From Siphonodentalium dalli (lineage: Eukaryota > Mollusca > Scaphopoda > Gadilida > Siphonodentaliidae): 64,000 bases of DNA. Position numbers and translations under genes: made by a program. The notes beneath the pieces were generated by a model. The model was not told the origin of the DNA and did no database searches. It saw only the letters and a list, made by a program, of their open reading frames with translations. The stretch covers positions 99,035,319-99,099,318 of the forward strand of contig CP136066.1 in the NCBI GenBank assembly GCA_032622095.1, given 5' to 3'. Shown piece by piece: positions 1-11,524 of the stretch (within the stretch, counting starts at the first letter, position 1; the number at the start of each line of letters is the position of its first letter).

Positions 1-1075
1 GAACAACAAATCATAACCTGAATTAATGCACCCAGGGAAATGCTATTGATAAACTTGCGTAATATATGTAGCTTTGGATTTCTTTGTGAGTATCTCAGGT
101 GTATCTGTCGATATTACAGTGCAGGAACCAATTCTGGTTATAGATGCACTGGTCCAGGTGCTACCACGGCCGAGTAACTTTATAACCCTGTGGTGACTCC
201 AGTAGCGTTCTTTAACGTGCACACATCGAGACGTGTACGCGGGTCAGCCATTAATGTCCGCGTACTGCACCCACGTCAACATACCTGGACAAGTGTTGTA
301 ATGGGGAGAAGTCGGCATTTTGCATTCGGATCTTTATTCAGTGATCTCGAATGAAACTTTTCAGCCTGACAAACTTGGTACCGTATCTGACCAAGTTCTG
401 ATTTTTGTCAGAATACGATGACCAGGTTGTGATCCCCGCTCTGCTAGCACGAGAGACCAGTACGGTACCTCTCGGCTACCGACTTCCCTACCGAGGTGCA
501 AGGAAATGACTATACTTTTCAGTGACAAATACCAAAATTTTCTCATGGCAGGATGAACCATGGTCGCCCCGTCGCAGTTATGCGTTTCCCCAATACAGAC
601 TCATTTATTTTCCCCTGGTGGAAACCTAGTTCAGTCATGAACGTAGTCTGCGAAAGCGGTCCTGTTGACCTAGCGCAAATACTTCAATGGGATTTTTGGC
701 AAAATTAACCAAGAAATACTGACACATGTTGCGTCTTTTAAGTCCTTCCGAAGGTAAATAGAACCTCCTTCTTCTGGTAATGTTGATGGCACTGACGTCC
801 ACGATAATTTCTCCGTGTTCTGCATCTGTATGTATACAATGCAGGAGCCGATTACGGCTTTAGGCGCATTGGTGGAGGAGGATGATGATGTCAGGTTGGT
901 GTTGGCGCTGCAACAGGATCAGTGTCTGGTTGTACCCCTCGCAGAGCAGATAAAAAACTGTCAGTGTCACTGATATCAACAACCAACTGTTCCAGGTGGT
1001 TCCATTCCACAGTTGTTTTAACAAAGACGGAGTGTTCGTATTGTGAGCTGCTAGTACGCAGAAGTTGGAACGATT
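1..1075. other. Non-coding stretch, no gene recognised
   Basis: No convincing exon is seen on either strand. A degenerate direct repeat is present: the stretch near 113-150 (around GCAGGAACCAATTCTGG) resembles 838-876 (around GCAGGAGCCGATTACGG). Because the reverse transcriptase remnant to the right is on the minus strand, part of this stretch could be its 3' untranslated tail, but no poly(A) or simple-repeat tail marks the end. Confidence 0.4.
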
Positions 1076-2407
1076 CTACTGTATGTTGTTACACACCTCC
1101 TTCTCCACTGGATTTTGACTGACACAGTCCTCAAATTTTGTTGGCTTTATTTTTCTTGTGTCTTTCTTCTTGTGTTTTAGATAATCAGGCTTAGGAAGGG
1201 CTGGGACCAACCCCTTGACTATTTTGTGGTATTGAACCAGTCGCTGTTCTTTCCTTCTTTCTTCGAGGGGTGGGAGCTTTAGCTCAGACAGCATGCCTGT
1301 GACTGATCCATCATCTCGTCTGTACCGGTATTTGTTCTTTATGAAGTGTGCAGCTCTTCTTTGCACCTTCTCTAGTCTGGTGATGTCGGTCTGGTGGTGA
1401 GGGTCCCAAACGACAGCACCATAGTCCATGATGGATCATGCAAGCGTGATGTAGGCTTCTTTTTTGCAGGTCTCAGGTGCATGGCGAATGTTTCGTCTGA
1501 GTAGACCCAACGCACAGCTACTAGTAGCCTTCTTTGCTGTCTTCTTGATATGTGTAGCCCAGGTTAAGTCGTCTGAGAATGTGATGCCCAAGTAGGGGTT
1601 TTCGGTGACTGTTTGAAGAATGTGGCCGTCCAATTGATACATGTATATGTACATGTATGGTGTTTTTTGACGGATGTTCATTATGTAGCATTTTTTAGCA
1701 TTGAATTTCATGCCCCATGTAACAGCCCATTCTTCAAGTGCATGAAGGTCATTCTGTAGGATGTTATGGTCCGTCTGGTTCTTCACTTCCCGGTATAGCA
1801 GACAGTCATCGCCAAACAACCGCACTTGGGAGCGAACGCAGTTTGGTAAGTCATTTATGTGGATCAGGAATACCGGTAGTAAAGGACCCAGGACATTTCC
1901 TTGTGGTACGCCAGATTTCACAGGGGCATATGATGAGCAGGATCTGTTGATGGTGACTCGCATCCTCCTTACCGTGAGAAAAGTCTTCAACCATGATAGT
2001 ACATGTATCATTGTATGGGTCTGGTGATACCGTAGCACGCGGCCTTCTGCAGGAGCTTGTTGTGAGGGACAATATCGAAGGCTTTCGAAAAGTCAAGAAA
2101 GGCGATGTCGGTTTGAAATTTGTTGTCCAGTGATCTAAGTAGGTCCTCTGATGTTGTCAGGAGTTGGGAGGTACAGGAGAACCCTGATCGAAAGCCATGG
2201 TTGAGATTGGTGAGTACAGAGTGTTTCTCAAGATGATTCAGGAGGTGTCGGCATATTATGATGTGTTCTAGGATTTTACAGCAGACTGATGTGACTGTGA
2301 GGGATATTGGTTGGTAATTTTCAGCTCTGTGGACGTCACCTTTTTTGAAGACTGGAGCGATGTTTGCATCAAGCCAGTCTTGTGGTAGATCTCCATTAAG
2401 TGACTGC
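1076..2407 (-). pseudogene. Non-LTR retrotransposon reverse transcriptase (CR1/jockey-like), decayed
   Basis: Three minus-strand frames together give the palm, thumb and C-terminal part of a non-LTR reverse transcriptase. Visible in order are motif A (FLDFSKAFDIVPH, 2008-2407), motif B (SGVPQGNVLGPLL) and motif C (RLFGDDCLLY, both 1436-2038), then a C-terminal stretch with VQRRAAHFIKN and LPPLEERRKEQRL (1076-1429). The usual FADD/YADD of motif C reads FGDD here. Two frame changes (near 2010-2040 and near 1430-1436) and the altered motif show it is dead. Upstream it stops at a TTAA junction at 2408, and its reading continues at 12990-13027, so a later insertion split it. No endonuclease domain is seen, consistent with 5' truncation. 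The clade is by eye; CR1, L2 and jockey-type are all possible. Confidence 0.9.
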
Positions 2408-2411
2408 TTAA

Positions 2412-2456
2412 GGCCGCCGCACACGATGCGATATATGTTGCACGATATTTGTCGCA
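2412..2456 (+). repeat. Left terminal inverted repeat of the TTAA transposon
   Basis: Starts directly after TTAA and pairs with 12945-12989. Subterminal copies of the GTCGCA and GTGCGG words follow to about 2520, as is common in cut-and-paste transposon ends. Confidence 0.75.
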
Positions 2457-2861
2457 GGTCCTTACGAGTAAAATCGCAGCGTGTGCGGTGGAAAATCGTA
2501 CAACATTTTGTCGCACGATCGGCCCCGCATGGAATCAAATAATTTTGATTTTCTACGATCGAGCCAATCAGATTCAACTATTAATCTGATCACGCAGCGA
2601 TCACATGTTTTCTTTCACAACATGACGTCCATACAGTGTCCTTCAAAGTCAGAGTAGCGGGATATTTTGAACAGTGGAATACATTCATGCCTCTAGAATA
2701 CAACTACAATTGAAACAGGTGCATGGACTGGACGCCAGCAAATTGGTGTCAAAATAATATCTTATTGTGAATTTGTGTGGGGAATTAAATCAGGTCTATA
2801 GGGCCAACTAGTCTATAGAACTACAAACACTTGTAATATTAATATTTAGGCCAAAACAATA

Positions 2862-4856
2862 TGAAAGTGTCAATGACACTGTAGCTCAACTTAGGTAGGG
2901 CAATAATTTAATGGTTGACAGTAAATGGAGGAATAGGAAAGGTGCTAATTGAAATGTCTAACCTGCACCAAAGGATTCAGTGATGCAAAGAGTAAAATAC
3001 AAGATGGCTGCTGGTGGCCATTTTTTTTGGCCAATTGACCCCAAAAGAACTCGTTCCCATCTACGTATAATTGTTAACATCCATGACAAATTTTATGAAG
3101 ATCTGACCAAAGCAACGACCTACAAATTTCATGATGATCAGACGAACAGTACGACATGTAGACCGCGCCAATGGATTGAATTTTGAAATCCAAGATGGCT
3201 GCTGGCAGCCATGTTTTTTGGCCGAATGACCCCACAATGATTCGTTCCCATCTACATGTCAATGTCAACATTCATGACAAATTTCATAAAGATTAGACCA
3301 AAGGTACAACCTGTAGCCCGTGCCAAAGGATTTAGTCATGCAAAGAGTAAAATCCAAGATGGCTGCTGGCGGCCATGTTTTTTGGCCGAACGGCACCAAA
3401 ATCACTCGTTCCCATCTACATGTCAGTGTTAACATCCATGACAAATTTAATAAAGATCAGACCAAAGGTATGACCTGTAGCCCACACCAAAGGATTTAGT
3501 CATGCAAATAGTAAAATGCTGGTGGCCATGTTTTTTGACCGAATGACCCCAAAACGACTCGTTCCCATCTACATGTCATTGTTATAATTCATGACAAATT
3601 TCATGACCATCTGACCAAAGCTACGACCTGTAGCCCGCACCAAAGGATTTAGTCATGCAAAGAGTAAAATCCAAGATAGCTGCTGGCGGCCATGTTTTTT
3701 GACCGAATGACCCCAAAACGACTCAATCCCATCTACATGTCATTGTTATCATTCATGACAAATTTCATGATGATCAGACGAACAGTATGACCTGTAGCCC
3801 GCGCCAATGGATTGAATTTTGAAATCCAAGATGGCCATGTTTTTTGTCCGAATGACCCCATAATGATTCGTTCCCATCTACATGTCAATGTCAACATTCA
3901 TGACAAATTTCATAAAGATATGATGATAAGACTAAAGGTACGACCTATAGCCCGCGCCAAAGGATTTAGTCATGCAAAGAGTAAAATCCAAGATGGCTGC
4001 TGGTGGCCATGTTTATTGGCCGAACGACCCCAAAATGACTCGTTCCCATCTACATGTCAATATTAACATCCATGACAAATTTCATGATGATCAGATGAAC
4101 AGTACGACCTGTAGTCCGCGCCAATGGATTGAATTTTGAAATTTAAGATGGCCGCCAGCGGCCATGTTTTTTGGCTGAATGACCCCAAAATGACTCGTTC
4201 CCATCTACATGTCAATGTCAACATTCATGACAAATTTCATAAAGATTAGACCAAAGGTACAACCTGTAGCCCGCGCCAAAGGATTTAGTCATGCAAAGAG
4301 TAAAATCCAAGATGGCTGCTGGTGGCCATGTTTTTTGGCCGAACAACTCCAAAATCACTCGTTCCCATCTACATGACAGTGTTAACATCCATGACAAATT
4401 TAATAAACTTCCGACCAAAACAACGACCTGTAGCCCGCGCCAAAGGATTTAGTCATGCAAAGAGTAAAATCCAAGATGGCTGCTGGCAGCCATGTTTTTT
4501 GGCCGAACGACCCCAAAATCACTCGTTCCCATCTACATGTCATTATTAACATCAATGACAAATTTCATGATGATCAGATGAACATTACGACCTGTAGGCC
4601 GCGCCAATGGATTGAATCTTGAAATCCAAGATGGCTGCCAGCGGCCATGTTTTTTGGCCGAATGACCCCAAAATGACTCGTTCCCATCTACATGTCAACA
4701 TTCATGACAAATTTCATGAAGATCAGACCAAAGGTACAACCTGTAGCCCGCGCCAAAGGAAATTGTTGACGGACACACTGACACACGCACAAACGGACGA
4801 CGGACGCCAAACCATGGCAATATTAATAGCTCAAACTTACAAAAGTAAGTTGAGCT
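2862..4856 (+). repeat. Tandem array, units of about 150-165 bp (array 1)
   Basis: About eleven units repeat the phrases GTTCCCATCTACATGTCA, CATGACAAATTTCAT, GACCTGTAGCCCGCGCCAA and AAGATGGCTGCTGGCGGCC. Two unit types are mixed: one with AAAGGATTTAGTCATGCAAA and one with CAATGGATTGAATTTTGAAA. The array starts at TAGCTCAACTTA (about 2882), preceded by GTGTCAATGACAC, and ends at AAGTTGAGCTAAT (4845-4856) after a segment rich in GACGGACG. Short reading frames inside are by-products of the repeat. The same family recurs inverted at 20972-23262 and as single units at 46320-47040. Confidence 0.9.
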
Positions 4857-4862
4857 AATAAT

Positions 4863-5279
4863 CCTGTGTTTCTGGTGACATGCAAGAAAAAAATAGGGGT
4901 GGGCGGGTGGCTTTTCATTTTATTTTTTCATTTTATTTTCACCTTTGCTCAAAATGAATATGGATACTATCCTAGGCTGCTTCTCCTTGTTTTTAATGTA
5001 CCATGAAATAAATAAAACTTAAGTACATAACATTAGAATATAGTGTAATTTATTGTTTTATTGAATAACACATGAAAAATAAATTTAATTTGGCTGTGAC
5101 CTAATTGAAGTGTGGTATAATTTCCGGTTTAACAGTACACATGATGTGTCCATTTTACATGGAAATCAATCGGTTTACACGGAAAATAAAATCAAATGCG
5201 CACTAATTTTGCAAAATCAATAAAATGAAAACGTGTGGGGGCACTGGAATAGGGGCGGGTGGGTCACCAGAAACACAGG
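4863..5279. mobile_element. Small inverted-repeat element (MITE-like)
   Basis: CCTGTGTTTCTGGTGAC at 4863 is repeated inverted as GTCACCAGAAACACAGG ending at 5279. Next to each end lies a GGGGCGGGTGG-type stretch. It encodes nothing visible. No clear target duplication was found, so the exact ends are uncertain. Confidence 0.55.
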
Positions 5280-5497
5280 TCAATTTTATTTTGGCCTTAT
5301 TGGAAATTAGTATTTAATATCTGCGATAAATACAAATATAGACCTATATAGCCTATATACATGTACATGTACCACGTTAATAATATGGTAACCCATTGCA
5401 TTCACGAGAAAGTAAACAACCAGATCGTACGATCCGATCGCATCATGTGCGGTGGTCTACCGTAACTTAATTGGCGTAAGTGATAAAAACAGAAGTC

Positions 5498-5935
5498 TGT
5501 GGTATAATTTGGATTATAAATACACCTGTATTGACCCCTTTAAGGCTTTATACAGCTAGGAAAGTCCCACCTTAATAGTGTTCTGGGTTCAGATTGGGAC
5601 CATTAAATCTGGTTATGCTTGAACTATTTGGGTCGGTTAGTGATTACTGATAGCCTCAGTACTCCAATCTTAAGAGATCATGACTTGACCCAGAGGTGTG
5701 ATTGATTGGGTATTCACCCTAAAAGCATGCAGTTCCCAGCTGATATCTGAACCCAGGTGGGCAAATTAGTTGATACCTGAACATGCTGTGAAGAAGACCT
5801 ACCTGCTGCTCTGCAGGGACGAGGCCGGCCTCATCGTGTGACCAGGGTCACTCATGACAGGAGTTGGGGTGTTTCTACAAGGTGAGTAACACACTTAGAT
5901 CACCCGTTCTGTGGAGAGATACCCAAATTCTCCAT
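5498..5935 (+). repeat. 5' long terminal repeat
   Basis: Begins TGTGGTATAATTTGG and ends ATTCTCCAT (or one base later). A TATAAATA box-like sequence lies at 5515-5522. A strong splice-donor consensus, AAG/GTGAGT, crosses 5879-5887. The primer-binding site after the LTR was not identified. Confidence 0.9.
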
Positions 5936-6533
5936 ATTGTCGCTGCAAGCCTACGAACTTGCGTGGGAAATTCCAAAAACTTGTGCGGTGTCGCATAATT
6001 TTTTCAGAAATTGAGGAAATTTTTCTGAAGTGTTGAGACTGTTGTCTCAATTAACATTTGAGACAAATTTGATATTCAAATTAGCTGCCATTAGGTGACA
6101 GATAATTTTTTTGATGGCTTGATTTTCAATCCATTAAAATCTGTTGTCATCGGCCGCATCTGTCCCGATTGTTTATACATATTTCATTCATCTAATGAAA
6201 TAAACATTATTTGAGATTATTTTCTCGAAAAAGTTGGGAAAATGGGTGATTTAAGACTTTTGTGTTACTCACTTGACAGAAATTGAGGAAATTTTTCTCA
6301 ACTTTTGTCTGAATTTATATTGAGACATGTCGATGTTTCAGTAATATTGATCAATATTACACATTAGGGAATTTCTTTCCCTTTAATGATTATATTTAAT
6401 ATTTATTTGTGTTCAGTCATTGAAAAAAAATATATATATATACATGTATATATATATTTTATTTTTTTTCACTGAAACAGGGTTTTGCTTACCCTCTTGT
6501 GTTGCCTGAGTTGTTCTTAGGGATTTTTTCCCT

Positions 6534-7169
6534 GTGACCAAAGAAATTTTCGTTGCAATATTGATAATGGGGTTCCGATCGAATGAGCACACCGATGTAT
6601 TTTTTGAAGGGAGGGGGAGGAAGTATGGTGACTTTATCAACCAACAGGGGGAATCTGGAATTTCATCCCCACCCAGTGAAGATATATATTCATCTTTTCA
6701 TGAGAATAGAGTCCCAAGTAAAACTTATGAAATTGGAAAGGGAGAATGGGACCACCTCCCTCAGAATTTGTGGTTTGATGGTACTAGTAGCAATTGGCCA
6801 TTGTTTCGCTACAGATTTATAAATTTTGTGATTTACAAGCGGCTGTCAAACAATGATGAAATTGTAGATATTCTCGGAAACTGTTTGGAATGGGAAACCA
6901 AAAAATGTTACTGCGAGATTATCAGATATTTTCCCTCAATTGATTTCTCGGACTTATTGAATGAATTGGAAGATTACATTGGGTCAAGATATTATGCACA
7001 TGGGACAATGAATGGGACAATGATTTTTATCGATCACAGTATTACACGCAGTCCACGTGTAGTGACCCGGCTAACAATGATTGGGTGTATAGTGAGTTAT
7101 CGAATCACCAATATCAATTTGACACACTTAATGACGACACCATATGTGTCGACCAGAAGTCAGACTTAG
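6534..7169 (+). CDS. Gag-like reading frame 1 of the LTR element
   Basis: A 211-residue frame. Its middle, WFDGTSSNWPLFRYRF through to about residue 155, has the pattern of a retrotransposon Gag capsid domain: FDG...W..F..RF, then alternating hydrophobic helices ending in LLNELEDYIGS. This resemblance is by pattern, not by search. After about residue 155 the natural continuation moves to the next frame, which is open from 6965; the last part of this frame is therefore probably not translated in the normal product. The start is unsettled: the first ATG gives a hydrophobic opening (MTKEIFVAILIMGF), while the second ATG (6567) begins MGFRSNEH. No zinc knuckle is seen. Confidence 0.6.
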   Translation: MTKEIFVAILIMGFRSNEHTDVFFEGRGRKYGDFINQQGESGISSPPSEDIYSSFHENRVPSKTYEIGKGEWDHLPQNLWFDGTSSNWPLFRYRFINFVIYKRLSNNDEIVDILGNCLEWETKKCYCEIIRYFPSIDFSDLLNELEDYIGSRYYAHGTMNGTMIFIDHSITRSPRVVTRLTMIGCIVSYRITNINLTHLMTTPYVSTRSQT

Positions 7170-8332
7170 AAATTGGAGACAAACAGCGTTTTGGGACAGG
7201 TGGGCCTCATAGTTCCAGGGATGGTGAGGTTTTGGCCCCCTTTTCTCCTGAATTCAGGCAGCTTTCAGTCCATGACACGGATATATCTTGTTATGGCCCA
7301 AATCCCATTTTGGATGTTTCATTGAGAGTTATTCACAGTGACCATGGTCAGACATCGGTCTATGGGAATCGTCCCGTACTTAATGAAAAACTTAATGAAT
7401 TGGAACTAGAACCCGAAGTTATAAAATGGGATTCTTCCTCAAAGGTAAATCAGGGACTCTGTAAACAGTCCCTTAAACCAGTACACTACATGTATAGGTA
7501 TCCCAGTGAAATAAATTCGTATCTAAAACATGGGGCCAGTGGCTGTTCGGGGAAAATGGAAAGTTCACCTCCAAGTGAGGATTTGGGTTCTGTCATATGT
7601 AAACACCGACAAGCATTTACTAGGGTGAAGGGTCACCCTGTTACCCTGAATTGCAAGGAAGTTAGCAGATTTACTGACCCAATTTCAAATGTAACATCAC
7701 AAATGGGATCTGACATGCATGAAAACTTCAATTATAATGATTGCAGGCAACCTGCGTCTATTGAAAATAGGCCGGGGAGGGATGAATATGGTGAAGTAAA
7801 TAAAACAGCTCAGATATCTTCCCGCTACAGTTCAAAATTCATGGAGGTTAACGGGAACACAATTGAGAACATTATTGGACCCCGTGAATCAAATGATGGT
7901 AACCAAAATGTCCCAGATTCATTGCAGTATTCATATAAACCTTCTAGGGGTAGATCCCCTTCAATTACCTATCTCAGAGATGGGTTTTGCAGAAATAAGT
8001 TATATAATGATAATGAACCTTCTCCCTGCACTGGTGGGAATAGCACATCAGTTAGGATAAAAACAGATCAACCTCAAAACAGGAACTGGTGGGGCTCTGA
8101 CAAATTTACAATTGGATCACTTTGTGGAAGAAACAGATTTAAACTTAAACGGGTTGGAGCAGGTGAACTAGCGCCTCCTCCAACCCCAGCCATATATCAT
8201 AGCCTAGTTAAGATGTTCTCAAAGGGCAATCATAGCTCAGTGGGATCAGTCAGTAAAGGAATTACAGACCAAAATACTGTGTTGAGAGATGCAAAGAGGG
8301 AAAATTTGAAATTCCCTGAAGCATATCAATAA
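6965..8332 (+). CDS. Reading frame 2 of the LTR element, unknown product
   Basis: Open from 6965 after an in-frame stop at 6962; the first ATG is at 7085, giving 415 residues. It overlaps frame 1 by about 200 nt in the -1 frame, and its sequence before the ATG (aromatic and Asp/Asn-rich) continues frame 1 sensibly, so the two may form one Gag-type polyprotein. The content is hydrophilic, with many Ser, Asn, Asp and Pro residues, and no recognisable domain, membrane segment or zinc knuckle. SSPPSED occurs both here and in frame 1, hinting at an internal duplication. It could be a structural protein or simply an open relic; I do not recognise a function. Confidence 0.45.
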   Translation: MGRLHWVKILCTWDNEWDNDFYRSQYYTQSTCSDPANNDWVYSELSNHQYQFDTLNDDTICVDQKSDLEIGDKQRFGTGGPHSSRDGEVLAPFSPEFRQLSVHDTDISCYGPNPILDVSLRVIHSDHGQTSVYGNRPVLNEKLNELELEPEVIKWDSSSKVNQGLCKQSLKPVHYMYRYPSEINSYLKHGASGCSGKMESSPPSEDLGSVICKHRQAFTRVKGHPVTLNCKEVSRFTDPISNVTSQMGSDMHENFNYNDCRQPASIENRPGRDEYGEVNKTAQISSRYSSKFMEVNGNTIENIIGPRESNDGNQNVPDSLQYSYKPSRGRSPSITYLRDGFCRNKLYNDNEPSPCTGGNSTSVRIKTDQPQNRNWWGSDKFTIGSLCGRNRFKLKRVGAGELAPPPTPAIYHSLVKMFSKGNHSSVGSVSKGITDQNTVLRDAKRENLKFPEAYQ

Positions 8333-8354
8333 GTTATATGACAATCTCGCACCC

Positions 8355-8993
8355 ATGGCAGTTGGGTTGGGGGTTGTTAGTCAACAATCAACTATGAACA
8401 GGACACGCCAGGGTTCTTCTGATTGTCACCTTGGGTTATCTGATTGGGATGGGGGAGTTACAGGGTTTAATCACAGACCCTACCCCGTGTTAGGGCCACA
8501 GTTGTGTGGGTCCATGAGTTGCCCTAAACAAATTAGATTAACTTCACGGAGGCCCTCAAATGGTAATTATGTTAATCTTTTGAGAGATTTACCTCAAACA
8601 GGTTCCAATATGAATGGAGAAGCCCTGGGTGAAACCAAACATGAAGTCATTTCTAGAGGGTTGATGAACCCCCAAGTTGGAGGGTTGGAGAGGCCTCAGA
8701 CTCAAATTGATATCTCAGTCTGTCAGAACAGGTTGAATTCGGACCCACAAAGGGAAAACATTGATGCAACCACCAATATCCCAGAAGATGCAATGGAAGC
8801 ACATTTTGGCTTCTCAGAGGGGGATGCAGGGTGGTTGCCACAAATTCCCTTAGGCCATTGTTACACTAAGTCTGGGGGAGGGGTACACAGTTGTCTGCCC
8901 TATTTGTTGAGGCAGCCTAACATTCAGCATTCCAGGTACCTGTTCCATTTCGGACTTTCAGATTGGCAAGCCAATTTATTTTATCCCCCATGA
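8355..8993 (+). CDS. Reading frame 3 of the LTR element, unknown product
   Basis: A 212-residue frame beginning 22 nt after the stop of frame 2. It is hydrophilic and contains related short motifs (HLGLSDW, HFGFSEG, HFGLSDW), which suggests internal duplication. No retroviral enzyme motif is present. It may be the tail of the same ancestral polyprotein, cut off by a stop and a frame change, or a separate product. Function unknown. Confidence 0.4.
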   Translation: MAVGLGVVSQQSTMNRTRQGSSDCHLGLSDWDGGVTGFNHRPYPVLGPQLCGSMSCPKQIRLTSRRPSNGNYVNLLRDLPQTGSNMNGEALGETKHEVISRGLMNPQVGGLERPQTQIDISVCQNRLNSDPQRENIDATTNIPEDAMEAHFGFSEGDAGWLPQIPLGHCYTKSGGGVHSCLPYLLRQPNIQHSRYLFHFGLSDWQANLFYPP

Positions 8994-11510
8994 ATTGATA
9001 ATCATTACTTAGTACCAAGATGGGGGAGCTTTGTGTACATACATGTACATGCAAGTTGTACTCATCAAATGTAGGGCAGCGCCCTGGTAATGGAGGGTCC
9101 CTACACACCATAGTGTGTATACACACCATAGTCACCCGGTTTCACATGGGTGTAATGCAATTATTCTTGGATCATAGAATTGTAATTACTGGTAGACCTT
9201 ATTCCACAAATTGATCTGTTAAAAGTAGGAAAATTTCAGCAGGCTAGCATTTAACATATCATAATTGATTTGGTAATTCCCATATTGTTATAAATTTGGA
9301 TAGGGTGTCGACACCCTGGTATTGGTTTTCTCACATACATGTACACGTACTATGTATTTTATTGAAAATAAAGTGATTGGTTTATTGCCCATGTCTGTGG
9401 AATGCCTAGTGTACATGTACCAGTACGTCTGATAACTACTTCGGTGGAATAAAAACTGGAAAAATAACTTGTCATATTGATCTGAAAATTATTAGTATGT
9501 ATAAGTTTGTACTTTCTCTGATGCAAACAGTGGACATATGTGGAACCAGGATAATAATTGGAAGTCATATAATAATAGTCAATATTGGAAGTCATATAAC
9601 AATAGTCAATATTGGGCATTCTGACAATTGGCCCAGTGGAACTTGAATTTGATGAAAGAGTATACCAAACTGCTGATAAATATATGTATGTTTATTTGTT
9701 TTATATTCATGATACATGGATAATTCACTGGCGTGGAGCAAATTAAATATCGACTGAACTAATATTATACCCATAATACCCCACCTAATTAATTGGAATA
9801 TATATCAGTGGAAGGTTCTGAAAACAGATTTCAGCTTTAGGGTGTCATGTGGGTACACCCTTCTCTAACATGTTATTGTTCATTGGATATACAAGAACAA
9901 ACTATCACATATATACACAATAGCTTGTTCAGTTCAAAAATGGATTTAGGTTAGAATACTTTAAACTGGTTGGATATATAATTTGGAATAGGAAGAATCC
10001 CTTTAATTTGGTGGGGAAGGAGATTATATATAAATTTAAATTGGTCACTATATAGTACATGTATACCAGTATTATATATAGGCCAACACAATTATAGGGT
10101 TTTATAACCCTTCCCACAACAAAGTTAAAACAGTTAACTTTGCATGCAGGATAAGATTCCCTTGTGTTCTGTAAAGGAGCAGGAGAGGGAGCAGAGTCCC
10201 TTTGCGGATGTACATGTATATAATATATGTAAATGTACCTATGCAAGTTGAGATTTCTTGTTGGAGCTGTGAGGGAACGTTCATTCCCATCTGCTCTGGT
10301 ACATACAATCAAGAAGAGGTCCCTTGGTTGGTGTAATTATTCTTGTAAAGTTTTGTTGAGGGTGTTTGGTGCAGTATCCCACCCCTTAAAGTTTGATATT
10401 GTATTTCTTGAAATATATTTCTCTGAGAGCTGTTGATTTTCTGTGGCCAATCATAATTGTCAGGTGTGGTCTCTGAATAGGGTCACTGCTGTGTGGTATC
10501 AGTTACATTCTCGGGTGGTAGACTAGAATAGGAAATCGTGGGGTCTTGACCCTGGTGCAGTGTGGTGAGTGAGCGGTCGGTAATGACCAGTAATTTAGTT
10601 GTGGGATCCATGTATAGTCAGCTCAGTGGCAGAAGTCAGGTGTTTGATGTGGCATAGGCTGGCTTGGAATAACGTGCAGTGTGACAGTCAATGGATAGCC
10701 TTTGGTGGGATGTGATGTCAACAGTTTGTCCAAAACTTAGGGTGCCATGTGGGTACACCCTTCTTAAACAATTTCTGTTCAATTGTGTACAATGGCAAAC
10801 AGGCTATCACATTTACATCAATTAAGATGGATGTAGTCAATAGCATCTCATCACCAGTTAATCTGGTGGGAGATGTTTCAGAAAATGAGACATTTTAATT
10901 TTGGTGGGGGAAGGAAATGATTGTGGGTGTCAGTTTGTGATGCCGGTGGTCTGGGGCCGCGTGGTGTTGGGGAAGTGTATGGGTCACGGTGCGGGCTTTG
11001 GATTGATTTGGGGGGTTTAACAGAAGTACCCTTGAAACGGGGTAGGATGCCCACATTATATACTATACGTTCAAGTGAATACCAGAATGACCCTCTAGTT
11101 CCTCCACATATAGGTTAATTGTACCAATTAAGCAAGCTGGAAGGGATGGTTTCCCTCTGCTCGAGGAGTATGTTAACCGCTAGGAAGAGGTTCCTTGTTT
11201 AATGTTGTAAGTAATGTACAGCTGGGTTTTTAGGGCTGTATAGTTAAATACCCGGCCCTTTTTATTATGTGGAAGATTGATCACTTGGTTGCTCATATGC
11301 TGACATGCCGGTCTGAAATAGTTTATACATGTATGTCCTAATTAATGTTGTCAAATCGTGCACTCAGAATTCCGTTCTCACTCAGGCAACACACAGTGAC
11401 ACACGAAGATTCAGGCAATATAATTTTTGAGAATAATAGCATGGATGTAAAATGTTATTGAAATATTGGTTTTGATAAGAGTAGACAGTTCAGGGATGGG
11501 GGATCTTTAT
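8994..11510 (+). other. Non-coding internal region of the LTR element with an internal duplication
   Basis: No credible reading frame. A direct repeat about 900 bp apart is visible: 9836-10020 and 10737-10920 both open with TTAGGGTG(T/C)CATGTGGGTACACCCTTCT and end near TTTGGTGGGG(A)AAGGA. A weaker related pair follows near 10310 and 11185 (AAGAGGTCCCTTG and AAGAGGTTCCTTG). Duplication therefore accounts for part of the missing coding region. Confidence 0.6.
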
Positions 11511-11524
11511 AAAACAGGGAGGAA
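11511..11524 (+). other. Polypurine tract of the LTR element
   Basis: AAAACAGGGAGGAA lies directly before the TG of the 3' LTR, where plus-strand DNA priming occurs in LTR elements. Confidence 0.7.

Noticed and set aside
8653-8841. Minus-strand frames inside the LTR element
   Set aside because: Antisense to the longer plus-strand frames, no support of their own.
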